Part shown: positions 40,452 to 48,713 of the stretch, one piece after another | Layout: the number at the start of each line of letters is the position of its first letter | Position numbering within the stretch: position 1 is the stretch's first letter | Assembly: GCA_003212395.1 (NCBI GenBank) | Contig: QCPU01000002.1 | Coordinates: forward strand, 1 to 64,000 | Length of the DNA: 64,000 nucleotides | Direction of reading: 5' to 3' | DNA from: Prochlorococcus sp. AG-442-B03 | GTDB lineage: Bacteria > Cyanobacteriota > Cyanobacteriia > PCC-6307 > Cyanobiaceae | Position numbers and translations under genes: made by a program | The notes under the pieces: generated by a model | Databases searched by the model: none | Told to the model about the DNA's origin: nothing | The model's input: the letters and a program-made list of their open reading frames with translations, nothing else

Positions 40452-40822
40452 ATCCTTACGAAAACTCAAAGAAAAAGAAAGATAAGCATCTTCCATGGTG
40501 GGTAGAATTATTATTTGTTCAAATAGGATTACCAGATAAATTACTAGTAAAAATATTAAAAGCCAAGAAAAGCTCTAATGAATTTATTAAAAATGAAAAA
40601 AAATCATTAATGACATTTTTGTTTGTAATTACTACATTGGCATATTTTTATCCAGTTATTAAACATGCAAAAAACAAATTAGATTGTGAAGCGATTGCCA
40701 AAAATTATATTATTAAAAATAAAAATACAATCGGAATTAATAATAGGGAAATAAAAATGTTATCTACAAATTTTTGTCATGGTGGCGAAGAAATCTATGA
40801 AATAGACAATTTAAAAAATTAA
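40448..40822 (+). CDS. Hypothetical membrane protein
   Basis: 124 residues. One membrane segment (about 57-72, LMTFLFVITTLAYFYPVI) divides a basic cytoplasmic part starting with PWWVELLFVQIGLPDKLL from an outer domain with two cysteines (CEAIAKNY and NFCHGGEE). The outer domain's Cys...CHGGEE ending resembles other small Prochlorococcus proteins. No function known. Confidence 0.6.
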   Translation: MNPYENSKKKKDKHLPWWVELLFVQIGLPDKLLVKILKAKKSSNEFIKNEKKSLMTFLFVITTLAYFYPVIKHAKNKLDCEAIAKNYIIKNKNTIGINNREIKMLSTNFCHGGEEIYEIDNLKN

Positions 40823-40902
40823 ATCTTAATTGTTCTCTATAAATAATTATCCTAATATTATGATAATAAGTTTAAGTTTAATAAAGTTTAAATTTTAATC
40901 CT

Positions 40903-41079
40903 ATGACTGAAATATCAGAAAAGAAAGAAAACTTAAAAATGCATTTAAAAGATTTGAGGCAAACCTTGAAGAAAATGCATTTAGAAGTTTCAGAAGAATT
41001 AATATTACCTAAGCCCGATGATGTAAAAAAATTGATGAATAAAATGGATGAACTTTTAAAATTAATAGAATCAAAATAA
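40903..41079 (+). CDS. Short helical protein, paralogue of the one at 42344
   Basis: 58 residues, all helical. HLKDLRQTLKKMH then a break and MNKMDELLKLIE. This resembles HLRYIRLELREMH and HAQLDALLDLLSE in the gene at 42344-42541, suggesting two members of one family placed 1.3 kb apart on opposite strands. Function unknown. Confidence 0.5.
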   Translation: MTEISEKKENLKMHLKDLRQTLKKMHLEVSEELILPKPDDVKKLMNKMDELLKLIESK

Positions 41080-41119
41080 TCTATAATTTAAAGAATTTCA
41101 AATCATAAAAATTTTAAAA

Positions 41120-41470
41120 ATGAAAATCATAAAACAATTTATACAAATAATTCTAATTGCAATTTTCTCAAGTTCTTGTATGAAATCAATTAATAAAGAG
41201 GATCCTATAGAAAATATGAAAAAAAATATTAATGAAAATTCAAATACAGAAAAGAAAAGAATGGAAATAAAGTTTTCCTGTGAAGAGGATGGCATTTCAG
41301 AATATTTAGATGATGGATGGAATATTTTAAAAGAAGATTCCCAAGAAAAAATTTGCACCTGGAAATCTGTTCCTGCCACAAAAGATTGTAATATGGAAAA
41401 AGATAAAGGATGTAAAATAACAACCCCAGATAGAATAGGAGAAGAGAAAATTTACTTATTAGAAAAATAA
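41120..41470 (+). CDS. Putative small lipoprotein
   Basis: 116 residues. The N-terminal signal ends in a lipobox-like FSSSC (C20), so lipid anchoring is likely. The mature part has five more cysteines, including CTWKSVPATKDC and KGCK, and may fold around disulfides. No family recognised. It is followed 8 bases later by a 42-residue gene. Confidence 0.6.
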   Translation: MKIIKQFIQIILIAIFSSSCMKSINKEDPIENMKKNINENSNTEKKRMEIKFSCEEDGISEYLDDGWNILKEDSQEKICTWKSVPATKDCNMEKDKGCKITTPDRIGEEKIYLLEK

Positions 41471-41478
41471 ATTTATAT

Positions 41479-41607
41479 ATGAATCCAGAATACGAACACT
41501 TAGTTGATTTAATTTTTAAGAAATTAAAAACAAATAAGAATAAAAAGATATTTTTAGAAAAGGAAAATTTGAATAAATTTATTCTTTCACTTTTTAAAGA
41601 AAACTAA
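41479..41607 (+). CDS. Tiny hypothetical protein, 42 residues
   Basis: Starts 8 bases after the lipoprotein-like gene. Sequence MNPEYEHLVDLIFKKLKTNK then a lysine-rich middle and a hydrophobic end; likely one or two helices. Adjacent spacing supports translation, function unknown. Confidence 0.4.
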   Translation: MNPEYEHLVDLIFKKLKTNKNKKIFLEKENLNKFILSLFKEN

Positions 41608-41666
41608 AGGCAAAACTTATTTAAGTTAACTGCTATAATCAAGTCAATTTTTTAACTAATAAATAT

Positions 41667-41762
41667 ATGGATAATTTTTCTTCATTAACTATCGTTTTGG
41701 TAATTATTTTTATTATGAGTATTTATTTTTTATTTAGAGTTACCACTAGTACAAAAAATTAG
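41667..41762 (+). CDS. Tiny single-membrane-segment protein, 31 residues
   Basis: A membrane helix (about 7-24, LTIVLVIIFIMSIYFLF) with a polar tail VTTSTKN. The layout resembles small photosystem or NDH subunits, but I cannot match a named one. Confidence 0.45.
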   Translation: MDNFSSLTIVLVIIFIMSIYFLFRVTTSTKN

Positions 41763-41782
41763 AAAATATTTTTAAATCATTT

Positions 41783-41965
41783 TTAGATGATCGGATCATC
41801 TCTTAGTAGTAAAACTGTATGCTTAGTTAAACCATCATTAATCCATTCCTTATATTCTTCTATAACGCAATGTTTATTAGAATTATCTAGAAGTTTAATT
41901 CTTTTTTTTGCATTATCTAAAGCTAAGTTAATACAGAATTTATAATCGTTTGAGTTATTTTGCAT
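41783..41965 (-). CDS. Hypothetical protein, 60 residues
   Basis: Soluble, helical, with two cysteines (C12, C33) and a C-terminal LLLRDDPII. No family recognised. Its start region is duplicated in tandem (41954-41990). Confidence 0.45.
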   Translation of the reverse strand: MQNNSNDYKFCINLALDNAKKRIKLLDNSNKHCVIEEYKEWINDGLTKHTVLLLRDDPII

Positions 41966-41990
41966 AATTTAGGGTTATTTTGCATAATTT
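41954..41990. repeat. Two-copy tandem repeat over a start codon, period 20
   Basis: GTTATTTTGCATAATTT occurs at 41954-41970 and again at 41974-41990. The first copy holds the start codon of the 41783-41965 gene (CAT at 41963-41965). The second copy's ATG is in another frame because 20 is not a multiple of three. This looks like a recent slip-type duplication. Confidence 0.7.
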
Positions 41991-42124
41991 TAATTAGATT
42001 TTAGTAAAACTAATTCCTTATTCTGTAATGAAAATTACAATAATAAGCCTTGAATTGATAAGGGTATCAAGCAATACGGAAGAATTTTTAATATATTTGT
42101 GATAATTATATTTATTTAAATCAC

Positions 42125-42319
42125 ATGTCCTACGAAGCAGGCAGTAAAGAATGTAGACATTTAATTGAAGCAAAGGAAAGCCTACTATCAGCATTAGATG
42201 CGCTAAGTAATATAAATTCAACCGATCTAATACAAATCCAAATTAAGGAAATTTACAATAAACTAGAGCAAATGCATGATAATCGAAAAAAAATAGAATC
42301 AGCTACAAATTACTTTTGA
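42125..42319 (+). CDS. Hypothetical helical protein, 64 residues
   Basis: Helical with SKECRHLIEAKESLLSALDA and IYNKLEQMHDNRKK. Loosely similar in size to the short helical proteins at 40903 and 42344, but the match is weak. Function unknown. Confidence 0.5.
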   Translation: MSYEAGSKECRHLIEAKESLLSALDALSNINSTDLIQIQIKEIYNKLEQMHDNRKKIESATNYF

Positions 42320-42343
42320 ATAAATTCAAATTAGAAGAATTTT

Positions 42344-42541
42344 TCAAAATTGGGTTTTTATATTCTTTACTCTTTTTTCTGATAATAAATCCAATAAAGC
42401 ATCGAGCTGTGCATGAACTTCCTTTGCTTCATTAAGATCTGGCATCAAATCTTCTTTTATAAGCATTTGATGCATCTCTCTAAGCTCTAACCTTATATAT
42501 CTAAGGTGAGAACAAACTTCCTCTCTCTTAGTTGCACTCAT
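42344..42541 (-). CDS. Short helical protein, paralogue of the one at 40903
   Basis: 65 residues. HLRYIRLELREMHQMLIKED and HAQLDALLDLLSEKR line up with the 40903-41079 protein. It converges on the 42125 gene. Function unknown. Confidence 0.55.
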   Translation of the reverse strand: MSATKREEVCSHLRYIRLELREMHQMLIKEDLMPDLNEAKEVHAQLDALLDLLSEKRVKNIKTQF

Positions 42542-42677
42542 ATTTGCTTTATAGTCTTTACATTATACAATATGATCTTTTTTGATTTTCAAATTAATTT
42601 CTTTAAATTGAAAAATTATTTCAAACTCAATAACATATCAAAATCTTCTAAAGTTGCTCTGTAGTAATATATCGTAC

Positions 42678-42851
42678 ATGAAAAAGAAAAAATCAAAAAA
42701 AAATCAAGCTAATTCAAATTTAATAGATCACAAGTTAGGACAAACAAAAAATTCTGCAAAACTAGTTCTATTTATATTTGGAATAGGTCCAATAATTGGC
42801 ATCATAATATTTTTATATAGTAAAGGATTTTTTAATTCGCCATCTATGTAA
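42678..42851 (+). CDS. Small membrane protein, 57 residues
   Basis: I prefer ATG 42678 over the TTG at 42654 because it opens directly into the basic KKKKSKKNQANSN segment. One membrane helix (about 28-50, AKLVLFIFGIGPIIGIIIFL). Function unknown; a lysine-rich N-terminus before a helix suggests inside-positive insertion. Confidence 0.5.
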   Translation: MKKKKSKKNQANSNLIDHKLGQTKNSAKLVLFIFGIGPIIGIIIFLYSKGFFNSPSM

Positions 42852-42907
42852 ACTCAATTAATGAAGATAAAATTTAAATAATTAATCTCAATATAACTTA
42901 AAACTAA

Positions 42908-43111
42908 TTATTGAAATTTTTTTAATGAAAATATCCTAAATTCTGCCATTTTTCTTGCATTTTCAGGATTAGAGATTAAAAAAGGGTGGTCTGATAAAAG
43001 TTCAAATACCTTATCTATCTTTAATATTAAATCATCACAATCAATATTTTTCCATTTCTCGTCAAATGACATCGCAAAGCTATCAGCATTGTCATATAGT
43101 TTATCTTTCAT
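42908..43111 (-). CDS. Hypothetical protein, 67 residues
   Basis: Soluble, mixed acidic/basic: SFDEKWKNIDCDDLILKIDK then SNPENARKMAEFRIFSLKK. No recognised domain. It is preceded by a 232-base gap that holds the inverted repeat at 43223-43250. Confidence 0.5.
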   Translation of the reverse strand: MKDKLYDNADSFAMSFDEKWKNIDCDDLILKIDKVFELLSDHPFLISNPENARKMAEFRIFSLKKFQ

Positions 43112-43222
43112 GATATTTAAAATTTAAAATAAGAAAATTTCAGAAATCCCAACAAATCTGAAAGAGCAATTTGAAGAAGCATATCAAACTATCCTTATTA
43201 CTATTTTAGAAATAAATTACAA

Positions 43223-43250
43223 TAGAGTGTACCTTAAAAATTATACTCTA
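43223..43250. promoter_or_regulatory. Inverted repeat upstream of the RHH-like gene
   Basis: TAGAGTGTA (43223-43231) and TATACTCTA (43242-43250) pair over eight of nine positions. It lies about 95 bases before the ribbon-helix-helix-like gene and could be its operator or, on the minus strand, part of a leader. A lone TTGACA follows at 43307, without a convincing -10 at the right distance. Confidence 0.3.
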
Positions 43251-43343
43251 ATCTATTTATTAAAATTTATTCTTGTTACTCTAAAAATCAAAATCCGATT
43301 TAATTTGACAGAAGTGTTACAATATCGACATATATAAATATTC

Positions 43344-43712
43344 ATGGACAATAAAGTTAAAAGGATAGGATATCTACCTAGAAAAAGAGTACTTGAAATT
43401 ATTGATGAAATATCCAAGAGCGAATCTATAAGTAGATCTAAGGTAGTTGGAATATTAGTCGAGGAAGCATTAGATGCAAGAGGAATTGCGAACTTTGGAT
43501 ATAGCAATGTCAGTAAATCAAATATATACAAGTCGGATAATTATAAAAATCTCCAAAGTGAGAATGCCCACTTAAAAGATGCAGAAGATGAATTTGTTGA
43601 TGATAGTGGTTACACACTTTCTTCTCAAAAAACTTTAGATCGCTCAATATCCTCTGCAGATATTGAATTAGCAAATAAAATTAATATTCTTAAGGAATCT
43701 GGATTAATATGA
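43344..43712 (+). CDS. Ribbon-helix-helix-like DNA-binding protein
   Basis: 122 residues. The N-terminal 50 (KRIGYLPRKRVLEIIDEISK, SISRSKVVGILVEEALDAR) follow the strand-helix-helix pattern of CopG/Arc-type binders. The rest is polar, serine- and asparagine-rich, ending in a helix (SSADIELANKINILKESG). No toxin partner adjoins it. DNA binding is inferred; the neighbouring inverted repeat is a possible site. Confidence 0.55.
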   Translation: MDNKVKRIGYLPRKRVLEIIDEISKSESISRSKVVGILVEEALDARGIANFGYSNVSKSNIYKSDNYKNLQSENAHLKDAEDEFVDDSGYTLSSQKTLDRSISSADIELANKINILKESGLI

Positions 43713-43843
43713 ATCTCATTAATTAATTATTTTATCTTTTAGTGCATAACATTGGTTCTTTGATTATTCTTAGTCAAGAATAATATTCTTTTTAAATAAT
43801 TAGAATATTAAATCCTTTCTAGTATTAATGTTGTAATTAAAAA

Positions 43844-45163
43844 ATGAAAGATATTAAATGTCCTTCATGCGGCAAAACTTTCCGAATTGATCCCAGCAGC
43901 TTTGAAGAAATACTTCTTCAAATAAAAGACGATGAATTCAATAAACAAATCAAAGAAAGACTTCTTTTAGCTGAAGAAGATAATAAAAAAGCTTTAGAAA
44001 TTTTAAAGAGAGAATTAAAAATTCAGTTAATAGAGCAAAACCGCGTTAAAGAAACTGAAATACAAGCTCTTGAATCTAAATTAAATATTGTTGAAGAAAA
44101 AAAAACAAATGCCTTAAATGAATTAAGAAATCAAGCAACAACTAAAATTAATTTACTAAATAATGAATTAAAAAACTTAAAGGATGAAATTAAAAATCAG
44201 TCTTTAATTTCAGAATTATCTTTAAAAAATAAAATTAATGAAGCTGTAACTAATTTAGAAAAAGAAAACTCTTACTTAACTAATTCAATTGAAAAGATAA
44301 AGCTTGAACAATCAATAAATGAAAAGTTAATTGAGGAAAAGTTTAAAAGCAAAATTAGTGAAAGGGACCTGACTATTCAGGAGCTTAGAGAAATGAAATC
44401 AAGATTGTCTACAAAAATGGTAGGTGAAACCTTAGAAATCCATTGCGAAACCCAATTCAATCTTAATCGTGCAACAGCATTCAAAAACTCATATTTTGAA
44501 AAGGATAATGATGTCACTTCAGGAAGTAAAGGTGACTATATATTTAGAGAGTTTGATGAAAATAAACTTGAAGTCGTATCCATAATGTTTGAGATGAAGA
44601 ACGAGAGTTTAAATGGAACTAATAAAAGAAAAAATGAAGATTTTTTAAAAGAGTTAGATAAAGATAGAAGACAAAAATCTTGTGAGTATGCAGTGCTCGT
44701 TTCCCTTCTAGAACCAGATAGTGAACTATATAATGCAGGAATAGTAGATGTGTCTCATAGATTCCCAAAGATGTATGTCATAAGACCGCAATTTTTCTTG
44801 CCGATTATTTCTCTACTAAGAAATGCATCTATGGAAACCTTAAAATACAAATCACAAATTGATTTAATGAAACGCGAGAATTACGATATAACCAATTTTG
44901 AAAGTACTCTTGAGCAATTCAAGAATGCCGTTGGTAAAAATGTTTCACTGGCCCAAGATAGATTTAATGATGCAATTTCAGAAATTGATAAATCAATAAC
45001 CCATTTACAAAAAACTAAAGAAGCTTTAATTCTCTCGAAAAAACATCTTTTGTCCGCAGACAGTAAATCTCAAGATTTAACAGTAAAGAAATTAACTAGA
45101 AATAACCCAACCATGCAGAAAAAGTTTAATGATTTAAATAATTTCGAAGATGAAGTAGCCTAA
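43844..45163 (+). CDS. DUF2130 coiled-coil protein
   Basis: 439 residues. A zinc-ribbon start (CPSCGKTF, 6-13) leads into about 150 residues of lysine/glutamate coiled coil, then the DUF2130 domain around MVGETLEIHCETQFN, KGDYIFREFDENKLEVVSIM and SCEYAVLVSLLEPDSELYN. DUF2130 resembles restriction-endonuclease-like folds, and a DNA or phage-defence role has been speculated, but function is unproven. Its isolated position gives no further hint. Confidence 0.8.
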   Translation: MKDIKCPSCGKTFRIDPSSFEEILLQIKDDEFNKQIKERLLLAEEDNKKALEILKRELKIQLIEQNRVKETEIQALESKLNIVEEKKTNALNELRNQATTKINLLNNELKNLKDEIKNQSLISELSLKNKINEAVTNLEKENSYLTNSIEKIKLEQSINEKLIEEKFKSKISERDLTIQELREMKSRLSTKMVGETLEIHCETQFNLNRATAFKNSYFEKDNDVTSGSKGDYIFREFDENKLEVVSIMFEMKNESLNGTNKRKNEDFLKELDKDRRQKSCEYAVLVSLLEPDSELYNAGIVDVSHRFPKMYVIRPQFFLPIISLLRNASMETLKYKSQIDLMKRENYDITNFESTLEQFKNAVGKNVSLAQDRFNDAISEIDKSITHLQKTKEALILSKKHLLSADSKSQDLTVKKLTRNNPTMQKKFNDLNNFEDEVA

Positions 45164-45259
45164 TTAAAAAAGTTTTTGAAATTAATAATAGTTAAAAATA
45201 TATTTAATTTCTAACTTATAAATATACTATAAATAATAAATTACATAGTAAAGAAAATA

Positions 45260-45547
45260 ATGTCTATCAACACTCCTATATTCAGTATTGCCAAAGATCT
45301 TAATGTCGAAAGTAAAAGAATATTATTAGCCTGCAAGAAACTTGGAATCAATGCAAAAGGTTCGACAAAAAAACTTAATGAAGAAGAATTAGAAAAAATT
45401 AAAAGTTATTTTGAAAAGGGCAAAAATGTGTCAGATGAAGTGATCAATTTAAATAAAGTTAAACCCAAAAGCAGTTCTAAAAAAACTTTAGAAAAGGAAA
45501 AGTTAAAGATAAAATATTTTGCAAACAGACTTATTCGCAAATCTTAA
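45260..45547 (+). CDS. Free-standing IF-2 N-terminal-like domain protein
   Basis: 95 residues. Residues 8-54 (SIAKDLNVESKRILLACKKL then GINAKGSTKKLNEEELEKI) match the IF2_N subdomain normally found at the N-terminus of translation initiation factor IF-2. Here it stands alone with a basic tail. It may bind ribosomes or RNA, or be a duplicated fragment of infB. A full infB is not in the window. Confidence 0.65.
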   Translation: MSINTPIFSIAKDLNVESKRILLACKKLGINAKGSTKKLNEEELEKIKSYFEKGKNVSDEVINLNKVKPKSSSKKTLEKEKLKIKYFANRLIRKS

Positions 45548-45631
45548 ATAAAAATAATTTTTTTAAATTACTTAAAGGAATAAGCCACAGAAGAAAAAAA
45601 TAATAATTTATCATAAGTAAAAATACTTAAA

Positions 45632-46048
45632 ATGAGCATAAGCAAAATTTTAAATTCTCTTGAAACATCCTGGCAAAGAGATGATATTCTTTTAAATATA
45701 AAAAAGGGGTTAGGAAGTGATGAGATAATTAATAAATTTCTTGTGAAAAACGAAAGACAAATTAAAGAATTAAATTCTTTATTAAGACCAAAAGATATTG
45801 ATTTATTAAATCAAGTAGAACAACTCTCAACTTGCGAATCTAAACTAATAAATGAGATTAAAAATTTAAATTACTTAAAAAATAATGAGAACCAAAACTA
45901 TACAATAAATAAGACGGAAATTTCGCCATCTAATAAGGTTCCTTCTAACAGAATTAGTTCATTTATGATTAAATGGAGCAACAAATTTGTAGTTATTGCC
46001 TTACTAACAATTTCAGCCATAGCTTTATTAAAACAAGCATGGGCATAA
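45632..46048 (+). CDS. Hypothetical tail-anchored protein
   Basis: 138 residues. A helical soluble part (SLETSWQRDDILLNIKKGLG and onward) is followed by one C-terminal membrane helix (about 115-136, KFVVIALLTISAIALLKQAW). The N-terminal pattern suggests helical pairing. It stops 35 bases before the repair operon and could be its first gene. Confidence 0.55.
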   Translation: MSISKILNSLETSWQRDDILLNIKKGLGSDEIINKFLVKNERQIKELNSLLRPKDIDLLNQVEQLSTCESKLINEIKNLNYLKNNENQNYTINKTEISPSNKVPSNRISSFMIKWSNKFVVIALLTISAIALLKQAWA

Positions 46049-46083
46049 TTAGCTAAATTAACTACATTGTAATAGAAGTAGTT

Positions 46084-47070
46084 TTGAGAACTAAAAAAGA
46101 AGATTTAATTAGATATAAAGATGGAAATCTTTATTGTGAACTTGCTGATATCTGGATTGATCCAAGAAAGCCAGTAAAAACTGCATTAATAACACATGCT
46201 CATTTTGATCACTTTACATTTGGCTGCGAGCAATATATTTCTACTAAGGAGACTGCGATACTTCTTAAAAAAAGAGTTGGAGATAATATCAAAATTAAGA
46301 CTTTTGAATATGGAGAAGAATTCAAGATAAATGGCATAAATATTTCTTTTCATCCTTCTGGTCACATTCTTGGATCTAGTCAAATAAGATTTATTTTTGC
46401 TGAAGAAAAATGGCTAATTTCAGGTGACTTTAAGCTTCAAAAAGATGAGACTTGTAAACAATATGAAATAGTAAAAACTGATTATTTAATAAGCGAATGT
46501 ACTTTTGGTTTGCCAATATTTAAGTGGGATCAAACAAACAAAATAGCAAATAATATTTCAGAATGGATAACTAATTCTCCAGAAAAAACTTCTTTACTTT
46601 TCTGCTACTCACTTGGAAAAGCTCAGAGATTAATAAACGAAATTACTCAAACAAATTTTAATGGCAATATTTATTCCCATGGCAGTATTTATAAAATAAA
46701 CAATTGTTATAAAGAACTTGGAATTGATATAAAAGATACAATAAAAATCGAAAATAAAAAAAAGTTTGAGGAACTTAGAGGAAGTTTAATATTATTACCG
46801 CCATCTTTAAGTAAGGGTTCTTATCTAAAAAATTTCAAAAATATTCAAACAGCTTTTGCGAGTGGATGGATGTCAATAAGAGCTCTGAGAAAAAGATCAG
46901 GATATGATAAAGGATTCACAATCTCTGATCATGCAGATTGGGATGGAATTTTGGAAGTAGTAAAAAAATCTGAAGCAAAAAATGTATTTTTTCATCATGG
47001 AGATAGTGAAGCCTTAAGTAAATATTTAGTTGAGAAGGAATCAATAAATGTTCTTTTCCTTGGTCAATAA
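46084..47070 (+). CDS. Ligase-associated exonuclease, metallo-beta-lactamase fold
   Basis: 328 residues from a TTG start. The MBL metal motif is THAHFDH (37-43), with GHILGSSQI and the late SDHADWDGI. This is the nuclease of the bacterial ligase/Lhr/phosphoesterase module, related to the MBL/beta-CASP nucleases. The next gene, the ligase, begins two bases after its stop. Confidence 0.92.
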   Translation: MRTKKEDLIRYKDGNLYCELADIWIDPRKPVKTALITHAHFDHFTFGCEQYISTKETAILLKKRVGDNIKIKTFEYGEEFKINGINISFHPSGHILGSSQIRFIFAEEKWLISGDFKLQKDETCKQYEIVKTDYLISECTFGLPIFKWDQTNKIANNISEWITNSPEKTSLLFCYSLGKAQRLINEITQTNFNGNIYSHGSIYKINNCYKELGIDIKDTIKIENKKKFEELRGSLILLPPSLSKGSYLKNFKNIQTAFASGWMSIRALRKRSGYDKGFTISDHADWDGILEVVKKSEAKNVFFHHGDSEALSKYLVEKESINVLFLGQ

Positions 47071-47072
47071 AT

Positions 47073-48713
47073 ATGAGCTTAAAAAAGTTTTCAGAATTAT
47101 TTGCAGATCTAGATTCAATTAATAGTACAAATAATAAAATTGAAGTTTTAAAAAGTTATTTTCTATCAAATGAACCAATAGATAATTCATGGGCAATATA
47201 TTTACTAACTGGGAAAAGTAATAAGAGATTAATTAGTGGAAGATATTTAAAAAAACTTTTTTCTCAAATATATGAATATCCTCAATGGTTAATTGATGCA
47301 TGTTATTTAAAAGTTGGTGATTCTGCTGAGGTAATAACATTATTACTTAAAAATAAAACTACTTCCAGAAATAAAAAATTATCAAATATAAGTCTCAATG
47401 AATTACTAAGCAAAATAATACCTGAGTTATCAAAACTTGATGAGGAGAAGAAAATTTTAGAAATTAAAAAAATTTGGGAAACAATTCCTGAAGATAACCA
47501 TCTAATTTTTAATAAAATTCTTACAGGTACTTTTAGAATAGGAGTCTCTACAGCACTAATAAGAAAATCAATATCAAAACTAATTAATATTGATGAAACA
47601 ATTATTTCGCATAGGTTGATGGGTAATTTCAAGCCTTCAATTGAATCATATGAATTTTTAATTAATAAGAATATCAATATTGAAGAGTTAAATACCAAAC
47701 CATTTCCATTTCTTCTAGCAAATACCTTTGAAGATAAAATCTTGAAACGTACAATAAATGATTTTCAATTTGAATGGAAATACGACGGTATTAGGATGCA
47801 ATTAATTAAAAGATCAGGGAATATTTCGTTGTGGACAAGAGGGCAAGAATTAGTAAATGAATCTTTCCCAGAATTAGTAGAAAAAATGTCACATATAGAA
47901 GATAATTTCGTTCTTGATGGGGAATTATTAGTTTGGAATTTTAAAGAACAAATTGCCTTTGATTTTTCTTTACTTCAAAAAAGAATAAATAGAAAATCTC
48001 CTGCTAGATCAATCCAAATAAAATATCCAATTATTTTTATTGCTTATGATCTTTTAGAGATTAATGGAAGAGATATAAGAGAAATTAAATTAGAAAAAAG
48101 AAGAATTGATTTAGAAAAATATTTTTCAAAATGGCAAAATAAAACTGAGAATAATTTCTCTGATATTTTCAAAATATGTGATTTAATCTATCCTAAAGAT
48201 TGGTCTGATGCTTTAACTTATAAAGAAAAATCTCGAGAAAATAATACTGAAGGATTAATAATTAAGCAAAAGAATTCCGTATACGCCTCTGGGAGAAAAA
48301 AAGGTTTTTGGTGGAAATATAAAGTTGATCCTATGCAACTAGATGCTGTTCTAATTTACGCTAAGGGAGGCAGCGGTAGAAGAGCAGGTCTGTATACAGA
48401 TTATAGTTTTGCATTATGGAAAGACCAAGAATTAATTAAATTTGCAAGTGCATATTCTGGTTTAACGAATATTGAGATTAAAGAGCTAGATAAATGGATA
48501 AGGAAAAATACAATAAAAAAATTTGGCCCTGTTCGATCATTGAAACCAGAAATGGTATTCGAAATATCTTTTGAGAAAATACAAATTTCAAAACGTCATA
48601 AGTCTGGTATAGCAGTAAGATTTCCAAGAATAACAAAATGGAGAAAAGATAAAAAAATCAAAGATGCAGATAGCCTAGAGAATGCTTATGAACTAATGAA
48701 AAAAATAACATGA
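47073..48713 (+). CDS. ATP-dependent DNA ligase
   Basis: 546 residues. The adenylated lysine is K236 in WKYDGIRMQL; the other nucleotidyl-transfer motifs DGELLVWNF, LIYPKDW..., NTEGLIIKQ and WWKYKVD follow in order, then the OB domain. It is the second, ATP-using ligase beside the NAD-type ligase expected for replication, and belongs to a repair module. It overlaps the helicase by four bases. Confidence 0.95.
   Translation: MSLKKFSELFADLDSINSTNNKIEVLKSYFLSNEPIDNSWAIYLLTGKSNKRLISGRYLKKLFSQIYEYPQWLIDACYLKVGDSAEVITLLLKNKTTSRNKKLSNISLNELLSKIIPELSKLDEEKKILEIKKIWETIPEDNHLIFNKILTGTFRIGVSTALIRKSISKLINIDETIISHRLMGNFKPSIESYEFLINKNINIEELNTKPFPFLLANTFEDKILKRTINDFQFEWKYDGIRMQLIKRSGNISLWTRGQELVNESFPELVEKMSHIEDNFVLDGELLVWNFKEQIAFDFSLLQKRINRKSPARSIQIKYPIIFIAYDLLEINGRDIREIKLEKRRIDLEKYFSKWQNKTENNFSDIFKICDLIYPKDWSDALTYKEKSRENNTEGLIIKQKNSVYASGRKKGFWWKYKVDPMQLDAVLIYAKGGSGRRAGLYTDYSFALWKDQELIKFASAYSGLTNIEIKELDKWIRKNTIKKFGPVRSLKPEMVFEISFEKIQISKRHKSGIAVRFPRITKWRKDKKIKDADSLENAYELMKKIT

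Noticed and set aside
41098-41423. Two minus-strand frames of 93 and 64 codons
   Set aside because: They lie opposite the lipoprotein-like gene at 41120, which has a lipobox and signal; the minus frames look like shadows.
43253-43531. Minus-strand frame of 92 codons
   Set aside because: Opposite the RHH-like gene, low-complexity Ile/Ser/Leu content typical of a shadow.
39000-46000. Mobile element or prophage in the small-gene region
   Set aside because: No integrase, transposase, phage structural gene, attachment repeat or tRNA edge is visible; small size and unknown function alone are not evidence.
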